Positions 9,967-21,989 of a DNA stretch of 64,000 bases are shown piece by piece (position 1 is the first letter of the stretch; the number at the start of each line of letters is the position of its first letter). Origin of the DNA: Dipteris shenzhenensis (taxonomy: Eukaryota; Polypodiophyta; Polypodiopsida; Gleicheniales); the NCBI GenBank assembly GCA_047967505.1, contig CM106538.1; one strand, written 5' to 3'. The notes under the pieces are model-generated. The model saw only the letters and a program-made list of their open reading frames with translations. It made no database searches and had not been told where the DNA came from. A program made the position numbers and the translations under genes.

Positions 9967-11236
9967 CAACTACCTTTGAGGTAGATGTTACGACAGCATG
10001 GCACAAGTTGGATGCGGCTCACTGTCATAACTTGGAAGAGTACAACAAAAAGTTTTGGGAAGCTCTCTTGCCGGTCAGCTCTTATAGGCATGTGCCCTTG
10101 TCAGAACAGATTGAAAAATAGTGTTGTGGGCCGCCAAAGGAAATCAAGGACTACTTTACTAAAACAAGGGTTACCAACATCTCTCAGCTCATTGAGAATG
10201 CTACCACAGCTGATGCATTATTGTTGGGAAAAACCAGTGGCCAGGTATAAAAACAGTAAGTCTGAGGGTTTCAAGAAAGCAGGGAAGCAAGGGAATCCTT
10301 TCAAGCCTCCTTTCAACAAAGGGAAGAAGCATGATAGACCAGGTTGTAATTCGTTGTCACGTGAGCAAGGGAAAGCCTTGATGGACGCTAATAAATGCTT
10401 TCACTATAAAGAAGAGGGACATATGGCACGAAATTGCCCAAAATGCAAGCAAAAAGGGAAAGGGGATGATAGGGAAGAGCGAAAAGGCAAGAAGCCTAAA
10501 CCATCTGCAAGATTAATGCCTGATGTTATCAGTGAGCAGCCTAATGATGATGCTACAGAGCTTTGCAGGGCATGGGGCAAAGTCAGGAATCAGATGCCAT
10601 TGATTTTCTTTGACCAAGGTGCTCGTCCAAACTTTATTTCTCCTGAATTGGGAGGCAAACTTGGAATCCGTGCAGAGGAGATGGGGCCTATGAGTGAAGC
10701 AGGATTGGCTTGTCTTGGCTTTAGCACTCCGGTTACCCCTATCATTGGAAAGCTCCGATTGCATATACAGAGCTTTGTGAACAGCGAGGAATTTTATATA
10801 ATGCCTCTTGAGGGCTGTGATGTCTTGTTGGGAATGCCTTGGTGTCACAGGGTACACGCTTTGGTAGACACATATCATCAGAAGATCTCCCTGGAACATA
10901 GAGGGAAGAAGCATGTTTTGGATGCCAAACTAAAGGGAGAGGCAATCCCTCTTGTATCTGCTTCAGCTATATGCTCAGTAATGAAACATCATATTTATGC
11001 GTACTTAATTTTTGCAAAGGATACTAGGTCTGATGATCCACAATTTGTAATCTCTAAGCTTGATAAAGAGCGGACAGGTTTCCTAAATCAGTTTAGAGAA
11101 TGTTTTTCTGTTGCCAGGTGAACTTCCACATGAGAGGCTTGAGGATCATGCAATTGATATAGTGCCAGGCAGTAGTCCACCAAACAAGGCACCTTATAGG
11201 GTGAGTGCGGCTCAGCAAGAAGAAATCATGAGCCAG
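9967..11236 (+). pseudogene. Gypsy gag C-terminus and protease, cut before RT
   Basis: The segment continues gag (YNKKFWEALLPVSSYRHVPL), then a zinc knuckle at about 10396-10437 reading CFHYKEEGHMARNC. The second Cys of the CX2CX4HX4C motif is Tyr here. The protease follows (IFFDQGARPNFIS at about 10603), where the usual D-S/T-G is D-Q-G. The C-terminal part (YIMPLEGCDVLLGMPW, GEAIPLVSASAI) matches the copy at 51780-51960. The linker to RT is present (IVPGSSPPNKAPYRV, about 11158-11200), and coding stops at 11236 where a copia LTR begins. Two altered key residues suggest long inactivity. Confidence 0.8.
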
Positions 11237-11511
11237 TGTTGGAGATATCATAGTCAAAGAGTGTGGTGATGTGATGTGTGTGTAGTACTAGGTGATCTAG
11301 TACTAGTCTATGTGAGTGAGTCTTGTGTGAGTACCACGTGCCATATGCACTAGGTGCTAGAGTGTGTGTGAGTAGCCTATATAAAGGATTGTACTTCACT
11401 TGTCATTATACACTTGATGAATGAATGAGAGCCTTCCATTATGTCTTCATTTATGCATTATTTCCTCACACCCTAACTCTCTCTCTCTCTCCCTTCACCA
11501 TGTTTCTAACA
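11237..11511 (+). repeat. Copia 5' LTR
   Basis: 275 bp, starting TGTTGGAGATATC and ending CTAACA, i.e. canonical TG...CA. It contains a TATA-like box (cctatataaagg at about 11378) and ends with a CT run, followed at once by the primer-binding site. Confidence 0.85.
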
Positions 11512-11524
11512 TGGTATCAGAGCC
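11512..11524 (+). other. Primer-binding site (initiator Met-tRNA)
   Basis: tggtatcagagcc lies directly after the LTR end. It is a perfect plant copia-type site. Confidence 0.85.
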
Positions 11525-12134
11525 ACTTAGCCTTGCCATAGCCATTGCTGCCACATCCTCCTAGACCTAACCCTAACCCTAATTCGAAACCCTAAATCTA
11601 CTCAGCTGCCCTATTTTCATCTCTGCTGGTTCACCCCGCCTAAGGTTTCTGCACCACATACCTTCATTGCTTCTCCACTTGTAGTCGCCTTTGCCTCGCC
11701 TCCTCTTTTATGCACAGCCGCCCTCCATAGCTTGGTTTTCACCTTGTTTTTCTTCTCCATAGCCAGCCACCTTCATTCCTAGGTGCTCTTGGTAGCTTTC
11801 CTGCCTGCTCGTCGGGTCATTTCCCTAGGCCAACCTGCTGCTGCTGCCATCTTCGCTTCATAGTCGGCACCTCCAAGCGACTCCAGCCCTACAGCCGACC
11901 ATCTGTCAGCCTCCAAGTGCCGCGTGGTGATCAGCCTCTTCAATTCGGAGCTTTTCCAGCCTCTCCACCTGCTGCTGTGTGCATTTCGGAGCAAACCAAG
12001 CCATCGAATTTAAGACCTTTTCCTCACCCAACTTGTCCATGTGAGGACTGCTCGTGTTTTGGAGCCTTCTGCCAGCCGCCATATTTGCTGGTCTCCTCAG
12101 CATATTGCACGCCTTCTCGAAGGCCTCTTTCATC

Positions 12135-12937
12135 ATGACTTCCTTCTCTTCAAGTTCCCTACTCGTGGAGAAGTTCAAGGGGGAAGGCTTTCCCACGCGG
12201 CAAACCAAGATGCAACTATTGCTGATGCGTGAAGGAGTTTGGGATGTTGTTGAGGAAGAGCGTCTTGAGACAACTGATCAGCAACAACGCAGATTATGGC
12301 AGAATGCCACGGCCATTGCTCTTATTGGTCTTTGCTTGGCCGACTCTCTCATTCATCATGTGGACTTCAAGTCAACTGCTAAGGAGATTTGGGATCGCCT
12401 TGAGAACTTCTTTGGTAATAAAATCACCAACCTAATGAGTTGAGTCATCATCTAGCCCTGTTTCAATCTCTTGTTCAACAACTCTCTAGTTTGAAGAGTG
12501 TTCCTAATGATGAAGATAAGATGGCCGTCCTTTTGAAGAGTATGCATGGCATTTCTCGCTTTGAGCGCACTCTTGAGATCCTTCGTCTTGCCACTACCAT
12601 GTTTGATGATATGGTGGCCCTCCTCATTGAGAAGGATTGTCGCAATAAGGAAGCAGCTCTTACCTCTCCTATTGATCATGCATTTGCTTCCACAAGCAAA
12701 TGGAAGACCGACAAGAACATTATTTGCAGGTTTTGCAAAAGGAAAGGACACATTGAAGCCCATTGCTTCAAGAAGAAAGCACAAGAACAAGAGAAGCGTC
12801 ATGCCAATCTTCTCGCTGAAGACGAAGCTGAACCTGAAGAGCCCCCAGAGGAGATACATGCAGCTACAGTAGAGGTTCATGGCCTCTCTTTACAGAAGGC
12901 CCTAGCCATCGGTGTAGATCTTAGCATTGGAGCATAA
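12135..12937 (+). pseudogene. Copia gag with zinc knuckle
   Basis: The likely start is the ATG at 12135 (MTSFSSSSLLVEKFKGEGF). The gag core follows: MREGVWDVVEEE, LWQNATAIALIGLCLADSLI and KEIWDRLENFFGN. A one-base frameshift near 12432-12440 separates it from the second half (LSHHLALFQSLVQQLSSLKS). A complete zinc knuckle CRFCKRKGHIEAHC lies at about 12727-12768. The tail is acidic (EDEAEPEEPPEEIHA), and a stop at 12935-12937 precedes where protease should start. Confidence 0.85.
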
Positions 12938-12940
12938 CAC

Positions 12941-13371
12941 TTACAGCAGACGGGCAGCTGACAAGGTGTCTTGAGGCTCGTCCCTAAGCCACTAAAGACC
13001 TCACTTGGAGGCATGCAGAAGGAGGAGAGAGCAGGAGGTTGGACAACACATTGTGGCCTCAGATCCAGCAGCAGCAGCTGAGCGGCATCCCACTATCCAC
13101 ATAACGTAGGTTATGAGCCACCCTTTTGTAATCATCTTTGGTCCTATCTTTTGACATATCCATTCCAGTTTTGGTTGCTATACTTTGCTGTCTATTTTCA
13201 GAATTGCATACATGCTTATGCACATAAACCGAGTAGGATTCATATCAGTAAGTGATCTTGTGGATTAGTAATCTTTATTTTCCACTGTGTAAAGTGGTTT
13301 GGGCTTGGCCTAGCAAGCAAGGCTCATTCAACTGTTGACCTCTAATAATAGGGTAACAAGGACTCTAAAAG
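12941..13371. other. Unassigned DNA
   Basis: No protein similarity recognised on either strand and no clear repeat structure. Confidence 0.35.
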
Positions 13372-13505
13372 ACTTGTGAGCGTAGTGAACGTTTTTATGA
13401 GGCTTGGCTTGCAAGTGCTTTTAACGTCAAGCTTATCAATCCATCTGATGTATAGTCCACCACACTAGCTATTGAGATGCTCTCTGATTTCCTTAGGCAG
13501 TCAGT
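13372..13505 (+). pseudogene. Highly diverged L1-type LINE 3'-end fragment
   Basis: The stretch from gagcgtagtgaacg through ggcttggcttgcaagtgctttt, gatgtatagtcc and ccttaggcagt aligns base for base with 21765-21897 of the LINE (ggcttggcctgcaggtgtttt, ctgtatagtcc, ccctaggcagt). By eye about a third of positions differ. It is an old 3'-end relic of the same family. Confidence 0.6.
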
Positions 13506-14684
13506 CGAAACACTGAAAAGCAGGCTGCAAACATCCAGGCTCTCCTTGTCAGCGCCCCACAGATAGCTTACTCTTGTATGGATTTTCGAAGTACAATATA
13601 GACACTTCTTTTTGCTTTTTTTAAAGAAAGTGAGATCAAGAATGACTTAAAAGTGAGCGGTTCAAGTAAAAGATAGGCCACTACTATATTCAAAGACTAC
13701 AAATACTAGCAGCGCCCCGCCCAGGTGATCGAGTTAAAAGAATGGCATGAAATTTGTAATAATATTACATTCCATAATTGCAAAATACATGTTGTCTTGG
13801 TCTAAGAGATAGTCAAGGGTCATTACAAAGAGTGCTTGTCATGCATCTCACCTTCCACCACTCGAGAACTTGCCATATTATAAAGTCTAGGATCACTATA
13901 GAGCAAAACAACTTTCCAGCCCAAGGACCACATTCATAATACCTGCCCACGACACACCTAAATTAATAAAAGTGCCCTCAATCAGCTGAAGCAAGATGAA
14001 ACAATATCAATACTAAATTGCATGCTTGCCTGGAAAGACGTCGTAAAAGGTCATCATCACTTGCATTCATAGCATGATCATAAACTACTTCTGTTCTCCT
14101 CGCTACATCTGTCCAGCTGTATAAAGTTTTCATCTAACAAAGAAACCAAGGGAGATACCTTAGTCTAAAATGAAGCTAGATATCACATAAACATGCACTT
14201 CAGCTGAAGAATGCTAAGAGCCATCATGTAAAAGTTTAAATAAAACAATTTTCATGCTTGATAGGCGCCTGCAAGGTTACAAACAATCAACTCTACCCTA
14301 TAGCATGACTGGATATCCCCGCTGATGAGTTCATTGGCACTACGCAATAACTGTGCATCATTATTTGATGTATGCTCTCACAATTGTACACATATTCATG
14401 TAGTCCCAACAAGATGAGCACTACCAAGGGCCTTCATACTGAATTTTCTGACAAGTTTCCAACATTTGACTTCAAAGTTTAAATCCTAAACACTTACACA
14501 ACAACTCCTTCTGAATTGACATCCATCACTACATGGTATGACACACCTCTAAAAGTTTAAACCAAAAACCAAAGTATGCTTGAATTTCTTAGCCTTAATT
14601 CAAAAAGGAACCTTATCTATTGTAACATTAAATAAGGCTCACAAAACGCAAGAGAGAAAAGCAATGCCCCAAGTAGACTGATAG
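13506..14684. other. AT-rich DNA, nothing recognised
   Basis: No open frame with family similarity, no direct repeats and no LTR features seen. It may be old intergenic DNA. Confidence 0.4.
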
Positions 14685-15384
14685 CTACAATGTGAATTCT
14701 GGCCAGAAGGGGATGTCACAGGCATCCACAAGCCCGTGGACATGCTGGACAGCCAGCGCGTCAACTGCCACACAAGCAACCACGTCAGCACAGGGCTGCC
14801 ACGCAGGAGTAGGAGCAGGTGCAGGCAGAGCAGGAGCAGGCCACTTGGCAGCCATGACCTCAGTGCTGATGTCAGTAGTCAGCGCTGACTGCCGCGTCAA
14901 CATACCAGGTCGGTGCATCCCTCTTCCAGTCGGTACAGCAGCAGCAAGAATTGGGTACAGCAATCGGTCATTTTCAGGGCCCAAGGGGGGCAGCCCCTTG
15001 GCCCTCATTCTTCATCCATCTACTTGGGCCTTCAGTGGCTCAACTCAGCAACCAGAATGCCCAGCAGCAGACCAGCTGGGTAGCCTTGGATCCACAAGGA
15101 TCATACTGTGAGGATTCACCTCCTCTATACAGTCTCTCTCTATCACAGTTTTGTAGAGAGGGTTTTAGCCCCTTCATACAGTTGTATTCAGCACTCTGGG
15201 CCAGACATTGTTTATATATTCTTTCCCTCTTCAGAGGCCCGCTCGATTCTCTCCCTCTGATTATCTCACTCACATCCATAGCATCACTTGTGCAAGTGCA
15301 TCATTCTATCAGTTCAGTTAGTGTTGAGGAGTAAGTCACCTGTTGCCAAGGAAGGATCGATTGATAGAAGTGATGAAGGCGACA
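14685..15384. other. Unassigned, possibly LTR-like segment upstream of LINE
   Basis: GC-rich part (14700-15060) with runs of gcaggagcagg, then an AT/CT-richer part with a TATA-like box (tgtttatatattc at about 15209). The open frames on both strands have no family features. It resembles an LTR or leader in base pattern only. Confidence 0.3.
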
Positions 15385-15406
15385 GAGACAATGGAGAAGC
15401 TGCTCG

Positions 15407-15950
15407 GTGAGCTCCCCCCTGCTGCCCGCGGCTCCTGTCTGCTCCGCCCACTGCCCCCTCCTCGTCGCCCCTCCTCCCTACCTTGCCCTCACTCCGCCTC
15501 GCCCCTCCTCCCTGTCCGCTCTGCCCTGCCCTCCCCGCCCCACCTACGCACCCCACCCTGCCTTCTCCCGCCCCGCGCCTCCTCTCCTTGCTGCTCCCCC
15601 GCCTTGCCTTCTCCCCCGCACTGCCTCCCCTTGCTCCGCCCCCTGCCTTGCCTTCTCCCCCGCTCCACCCCTCCTTCCACCTCCTTGCCTCTCACTCCCC
15701 CTCCTTGCCGCCCTGCACCTCCCCCCGCCCTTCTACCCCCCTCCCGCCAGTGCATCCCCCTCGCCACCCCGCCTCCCCCCTCCTCCTCTTCTCCCGCCCT
15801 CCTTCCTCCTCTTCATTCCTCCTCCTCCTCTCCCTCCTTCCTCTCCTCCCCTCTACTTTCCCTGCCGCCCTCCCATTCTTTCTCCTCCACCTTTCCGCCT
15901 CGCCTCGTCGTTCTTTCTTTTCCTTTTTCATTTGCCTCCCTGCAGTGGGA
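15407..15950 (+). repeat. Pyrimidine-rich (CCT)n low-complexity leader
   Basis: Nearly pure C/T for over 500 bases. The long Pro/Ser-rich frames in all three plus-strand frames are a composition effect. The opposite-strand LINE copy has the corresponding purine-rich tract at about 34505-34815, so this is a shared part of the element, probably the 5' UTR. Confidence 0.7.
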
Positions 15951-16009
15951 GCATTGTGTTTGTTACAGTGAAAGAAAATCTTGGTGGCAACCTTTGGTCT
16001 GGCTAGAGG

Positions 16010-17430
16010 GGCTCTATGGCAGCACCCTCGACTCCCACAGCCGTCAAGGTTCTTCTTTCCCCAGCTGACAAGCAACAGGTACAGCAGGCAGTTCAATCCC
16101 TCTAGGACAAAGCGCTTTGTGGGCAAAATTGTGGGCCTCACGCCTACACAAAGACAGGTGCGAGAGTAGATCCAGGCGAGCATGACATTAGAGGGCAACC
16201 ACATCCAGGAGGTCACCATCTACAGACGAGGCGTTTTCCTCAACTAGCTGAGCTCCCCGGACACTGCCTCGACACTTGCGGAACAGAGCCCCATACTCCT
16301 TGGTCCGCACCTTGTCTACCTCTTTCCTTGGTTTCATGGGTTCACAGTGGAGGACATGGATACGACACACCATGTTCCACAGTTTCCGGTTACACTCCGT
16401 TTCCCAGGGCTCCCCAAGGAGTATCGAGCCATCCTCCCTTCCATTGGCTAGGCATTTGGCACGATTTGAGTCCCCGCTAGAGATGACCGCCTCCATTCTA
16501 GCAGATGATGGAGTCCCCAGGATCAGACTAGTGGTGGAGAGCCCGGAGTCCCTCCCATAGTTGATCCTTCTCGAGACCTTGAAAGGGGGCACACTTTGCC
16601 AGAGGATGGAGATCTCCAGGTTACCAGGCCAGTGTCTTCGATGCGGGCATCCTCGCCAGAGATTGCCCCCATGGCCTCCCTCGTGCACCTCCTCACCCTC
16701 CTCCACAGAGTAGGCAGAGTCAGCAGGCCCGAGTTCAATGCCCTCTCAGGCAGGAGCAGCAGGAGTCTCAAACCCTATGAGTTACCCCCTCGGAAGGGAG
16801 CTGGACACAGGTTAAAAAGAAAAAGAAAACAAGCAAGCAGGCCCGCAAACGCCGCAGACAGAGGACCAACCGCAGGGAGAGGGACAGGGTTGACCGAGAG
16901 GCCTCGAAAGGCACCCACCCTTGCAGCAGCAGAGAGCCCCGAGAGCTCTAGATGCGGCAATGGCAGAAGCCGCAGTCGCTAGCCTGACGAGGGCCATGGA
17001 GGAGCCAATCCAAAGCCCCGACAAGCCTAATCAGCACGGGGGGCCTGAGGTCGCCCTTTTCCCTCCTCCTCCCCCTTTTCCCCCCCCCTCCCCCTCCAGG
17101 GTTCCCCCCACCCCCTCCCCCTCCCTTAGCCCCCCCCCCTCCGATGGTCACTCTCACCACCCGCCCCAAGCCCTCTGTCCCCTGCGTCCCGACCTCTCCC
17201 TCTCCCGCCGCTCCTCTCTCCGCTCTAGTAGCAGCTTCTTCCCCTTCGACACTCCTGCCATCAGGCAAGGGAACGACGACGTCCCCTTATGCTTCCTCAA
17301 CGCAGCAGCAAGTCCGCTCAGAAAGGGATCTGAGAGACAAGGCTCATCCCCCCGGCCAGCAGCTCCGAACCTCCAGCCTGGATGTCCCTTACCGCGGGAC
17401 TTCTGGAGGTTAGGACCCTGAAACTATCTG
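16010..17430 (+). pseudogene. LINE ORF1 (nucleic-acid-binding, DUF4283-like)
   Basis: Comparison with the minus copy (34474-34057) shows the N-terminal domain: RQVRE-stop-IQASM here against RQVREWIQASLALEGDH there. It continues with LHHT-type blocks equivalent to VFLIHLSSPDIAS, a pattern typical of DUF4283 ORF1 domains in plant LINEs. It continues to a lysine-rich stretch (about 16803-16835, tggacacaggttaaaaagaaaaag) and a proline-rich tract (17060-17250). Many frame changes are present. The protein would bind element RNA; this copy cannot encode it. Confidence 0.65.
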
Positions 17431-17999
17431 GAGATTCCGGACTCATACCCTCTACCATTGGAGATCACGCTCATGGTCCTTCAGCCCCGCAAGGGGGGTT
17501 TGATCAATGCAGTGGGATCTCAAACACACCCTGTTTGGAGATTTTCGTTTGTCTCCACAGGGTTAGAGAAGTGGTCCCCGGAGGTGTTTGATGCTATTTT
17601 GGGTAATCAACTTATGCTCATGATGGACGAGTGGATGGGACCACACGGACTAGATCTTTGGTATGCCCATGGCGCGGAGGTGAACTTTCAACTGAGCTTC
17701 ATGCGCGAGAAGCCGGTGTGTGGTTTAGCGACGAGAGTTATCAGATTGCCGATGGAGGCAAAGGTAGAGCAGGCACAGTTCTGGCCCCTCTAGACGTGTG
17801 CGGATTTGTTCGAGGTGGAAGCCTCCTTCATGATGAAGTGGGCACGAAAGATCGGTATTGAGTAGGTATCCACCCTAATATGAAGCCGCACAGACACTGA
17901 CTACTCGGCTTCCAAACCCCTGGCAAAATCACACAAGTCATTCTTTCTAGGACGAGCACCCACCCACAAGAGAGCCTTGTTCCCAACTCCCCCGTCCTC

Positions 18000-18671
18000 A
18001 TGGGCTGTACCATCGTGAGTTGGAACGTACATGGGCTCCACGACCGTGTTCGTAGCCAGCTGCAGCACTTGATGCTCCGGCAAGAGTTTCAGAGAGCAGT
18101 GATAGGGCGAGCAGTGGACTTGTTATGATTCAGGAGCACATGTTTTCAGCAGCAGACATCAGATGACGCCATCACCTTCTTCCAGGGAGAGGTCCAGAGA
18201 AGTGGTCTCCCGCAATAGGACGGAGTGGAGGGGTATGCATCTCAATCTCACAAACCTTGGCTCCAGAGGTCTACGATCAGGGCGAGCTCATTCCAGGACG
18301 GGCAGTTTGGATGGGAGTTCGGACGGGAGAGTCCAGGATTGGAAAACGTGTATGCCCGAGCGTGTAGACAACATCGCCTAGCTTTTTGGAGGAGGTTGTC
18401 AAAGTATCTTTCGGATGTTGACTCCTGGATTGTTGGAGGGGACTTCAACAACCTAGAGTCTGGGAAAGACAAGCAGGGTGGCGCCTCGTTCTCTGAGATG
18501 CCAGCAGCAGAGCGTAGTACTTGGGAGCAGTTCATTTTCATGATCAATGGCAGAGACCCATGGAGAGAGCCAGAGTTCAGCAGGACTCCTGGCAGCCTTC
18601 TCTTCTCCTTTGGACAAAGGAGACACGATGGATTGCTCGAGAGATTAGATCACTTCTATGTTGAGGACTAG
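18000..18671 (+). pseudogene. LINE ORF2 APE-type endonuclease
   Basis: From the ATG at 18000 the frame reads MGCTIVSWNVHGLHDRVR, the first APE motif (SWNxxG). Further on come DSWIVGGDFNNLES (about 18420-18462, the GGDFN motif) and RHDGLLERLDHFYVED (about 18622-18669, the RLDxFYV motif). A frameshift near 18125 and a stop at 18216-18218 interrupt the middle. In active elements this domain nicks the target DNA. The sister copy on the minus strand has lost this domain entirely. Confidence 0.85.
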
Positions 18672-18716
18672 GCATTACACAAAGGCGACGCTACCGGGAT
18701 TCTGGCAGGTACCACG

Positions 18717-20610
18717 ATGTCCAACCACTCTCCAGTGGTACTTCACTTGGATCAGCCCCGCCGAGGTCTCCCTCGGAAGGGGGTCCGCATCCCAGAGGAC
18801 CTCTTGCACGACGAGGAGATTCAGCAGGTTATGGCAGAGATCTGGGAGCACCTAAAGATGGCACCGAGTGAGGGCTGGGCTGCGTGGGTTGCCGATGCGA
18901 TTCAGAGGAGTAGTGTGGAGCTGCAGGCTCACGCCCTCAGGCGGAGGAGCACCCTTCAGGAGCACGACGGGCTTTGAGAAGAGATCTCGCCTCCATCGAG
19001 AGGCTCAGGGAGCAGGACCCAGTGTCTCAATGGCTTAGTGATAGATTGGAGAGCGCTCGTCTCGGGCTTCAAGACACGGAGCTGCAGCGGGCTGAGTTCT
19101 CCTATCATTCCTCTAGGGCCCGATGGGTATAGCAGGGGGATAGGATGACGAAGCAGTTCTTTCAGACCACTGGGCCCCGATCGACAGGCACACAGCTACA
19201 GCGTCTCCGGGACCTCCGGGACTCGCAGGGCATCATGCACACTAACCCGCAGGACATTCTTGACATGACCACCAGTTTTTATAGCCAACTCTTTCAGATA
19301 GAGAGGATGACCCCAATCAGTCTTGTGGCCCGAGAGCTAGTTTGGGATCACGTCCCAACAGTAGTCTCGCGGGACTTATGAAGCAGACTTGAGGAGCCTT
19401 TCACAGATGAGGAGCTCTGGGAAGCCCTCAAGGCTCTCCCGACCCAGAAATGCCCGGGGGAGGATGGCTTGACTCCAGCCTTCTTCCGGAACTTATGGGA
19501 GATTATCTCCACCCCTATCCGTTTAGCTTGCCAGGAGATTTTTGACACAGGCCTTCTCCCTCAGTCCTTGCACAGGGGGTGGATTTGTTTGATCCCAAAA
19601 GGGGGGGATAGGTCAGATATTCGACAGTGGAGGCCAATCACTTTGCTTGATACTGCATACAAGATCCTCGCCAAGGTCTTGAGTTTGCGGTTACAGCCTC
19701 ATCTTACCGACATCATCCATGACACACAGACTGGGTTTGTCCAGGAGCGTAGCATCTTGGACAACATCTTCACGTTCTGGGAGGCAGTGGATTGGTCCAC
19801 GGAGGAGTCACAACCACTGGCCATCCTTCTCTTTGACTTTGAGAAGGCCTATGACAGGGCGAAGTGGTCTTTCCTCGAGGGCACTATGAGGAGATTGGGT
19901 TTCTCAGACCGATGGGTCATAGGAGTTTCAACGCTATACGCAGGGAGCTCTAGTTAGATGATTATCGGAGGACACACAGGTGAGGCCTTTCCTCTCTCTC
20001 GCTCAGTCCGCCAGGGCTGCCCACTAGCTCCCTTCCTCTTCTTGTTTGTAGCAGAGGCTCTGGGCTACTACTTGCGATCACAGGTGGCAGGTCTCACAGG
20101 GTTAAGGCCCCCAATCAGGCAGGAGGAGGAGCTCCTTGACTCGGAGTTTGCAAATGACATGGCCTTGTATGTTGAGGGCACCACAGCGAGTCTAGAGAGA
20201 ATCAGAGGCACCTTGGCTATCTATTGTAAGGCCTCGGGGGCACGGATCAACTTGACGAAATCCATAGGCTTCTTCACGGGCTTTGAAGAGACACGTGAGA
20301 TCCATGAGTGGGGGAGTGACTTTGGTTTCAAATGGATACCGCGGGGCCAAACAACGAGATACCTCGGATGCCAGGTGGGTATTGACATCATAGCAGAGCA
20401 GCAGATTGCCCCGGCGCAAGCTTCTCTATTGGAGCTCAACCAAACTCTCCCTCGCAGGTCGCGCCTTAGTGGCAAACCAGGTCCTTGCCACTGCCTGGTA
20501 TATTGCCTCATGTTGGTGCTTTCACAGAGGATGCATTGGGCAGCTCCGACGGTTGGTACGAAACTTCCTCTAAGCAGGTTCAGCCGGCACGAGGAACCAC
20601 GAGGAACACT
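18717..20610 (+). pseudogene. LINE ORF2 reverse transcriptase
   Basis: L1-clade RT blocks are seen in order: SPVVLHLD, FTDEELWEALKALPTQKCPG, GWICLIPKGGDRSDIRQWRP, ITLLDTAYKILAKVLSLRLQ, GFVQERSILDNI, LLFDFEKAYDRAKW, RQGCPLAPFLFLFVAEAL and EFANDMALYVEG (about 20140-20175). The last block should read FADD; here the first catalytic Asp is Asn. In-frame stops occur at 19378-19380 (TGA) and 19955-19957 (TAG, Gln in the sister copy). The C-terminal part shifts frame after about 20450. Confidence 0.9.
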
Positions 20611-20624
20611 AGGGCTCGAGTAGC

Positions 20625-21890
20625 TTGGCAGACAGTGATCATGCCACAGTGATCATGCCGCAGGCACTGGGAGGTTTGGGTATCATTGCTCCGGAGATGC
20701 AAAGCAGGGCCCTTTTGGGCAAGTTGGTGGTTCGTGGCCTCACCCCACGTGCCGAGCCTTGGAAGCTCCTCTTACAGAGAGGGCTTCTGAGGAACACCCC
20801 ACACACTGGGGGACAGTGGCAGCCTTCACATAGATGGATCTTCTCAGAGGCCCCCCTTACGGGGAAGGGCTCCCCCTGATGAGGAGTCTTCACTCGGTTT
20901 GGCAGAGACTAGCAGGGGGTCTCATCCATGCTCCGCCCAGATGCAGAGAGGAGTTTGAGCGCCAGCCCTTTATGTGGCACCCAGAGGTCAGAGATCAGGA
21001 GGGACGTATGCTTGGATAGCGGACTCACATTGGCTGGGCATAGTGGGACAGTGGTCCAACAGGGTCTTTTGGTCGCTGGAGCAGACTACCTATGGAGGCA
21101 GAGGCAAGGCTTGATGCCCTAGCACATCTGAGAGAGGCAGGGCAATAGATGGGCGAGATCGACTTAACCATTCCTGAGTCCTGGTGGGAAGGACTTCACA
21201 TTTGGAGAGACAGCAGATGGTTGGGGCAATGTTCCCATACTGGCGTTCCCGTTGAGGATTTTGATGCAGTGCGGCAGCATGCACCCCGGCTTCTTTCGTG
21301 TAGGTTCTGGAGGCATGCTTCAGCCCCTCACTGGGAGTGACCCTAAGATGGATGGGAGTCTTGATGGGATACACTGGCAGATGATCAAAGTGGTAGGACG
21401 CTTGGGAAAGGAGTGGCACATTGAGACTACACCTGGGGGATGGTGGCTTGGTTGACAAAGGAAGGACATGCGTTTCAGATTGATGAGATCTCCCTGGCCT
21501 ACCGGATATAGGGTCAAAGCATTCAGAGGATTGCACTCCACGAGGCAATCCCCCCTGACACCCTAGCTCCTCCTCCTAGGAGAACAGTGTTTGGGAGGTG
21601 GTAGCCAGCATCACGGCTTGTAACATTTGGGTGGCTCGGTGCAGTCTTGTGATGGGAGAGCACCCAGTTCCACCCTCGGCTACCTTGGTTGCCATCTGGC
21701 AGGATATCATTTACACTCTACGGTCCACCTCGGAGCGTGGGACTCCAAGTTCCAGGGTGACTATTGAAAGGCGTGCTCGTTTCTGCAAGGCTTGGCCTGC
21801 AGGTGTTTTCTACATCTTCACTCCGCGAGGGATTCGCTGGCTGTATAGTCCCCCCACTTGGCTGTTAGCCCCAGTTCCAGAGATCCCCTA
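20625..21890 (+). pseudogene. LINE ORF2 C-terminal region
   Basis: Continues with MPQALGGLGIIAPEMQSRAL, GKLVVRGLTPRAEPWKLLLQ, then WQRLAGGLIHA, CREEFERQPFMWHPEVRDQE and a final RFCKAWPAGVFYIFTPRGI. A short tandem duplication (agtgatcatgcc, twice at about 20634-20659) and several TAG stops break it. The TAG at 21043-21045 is CAG in the minus-strand copy. Confidence 0.8.
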
Positions 21891-21989
21891 GGCAGTGAGC
21901 TGGGCTTCTGAACAGGCCGGTTTTTCTTTCAGCCTTTTCCAGTTTTTTCATACTCAACAAGAGTAAGTCAATCTATCTCCCGCTACACT

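Larger units (their letters stand above)
11237..12940 (+). mobile_element. Truncated copia element inserted in gypsy RT linker
   Basis: A copia element with 5' LTR, primer-binding site, leader and gag, ending after gag without protease or pol. Its LTR starts at 11237 directly after the gypsy sequence EEIMSQ, so it inserted into, or recombined with, the gypsy element. No 3' LTR or target duplication was found. Confidence 0.75.

Noticed and set aside
11560-11612. CCCTAA repeats considered as interstitial telomere sequence
   Set aside because: Only two to three units, located inside a copia leader; better described as telobox-like motifs.
15343-16068. Long Pro/Ser-rich open frames in all plus-strand frames
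   Set aside because: Near-pure C/T sequence removes stop codons in several frames at once; no domain is present and the other LINE copy has the same low-complexity tract.
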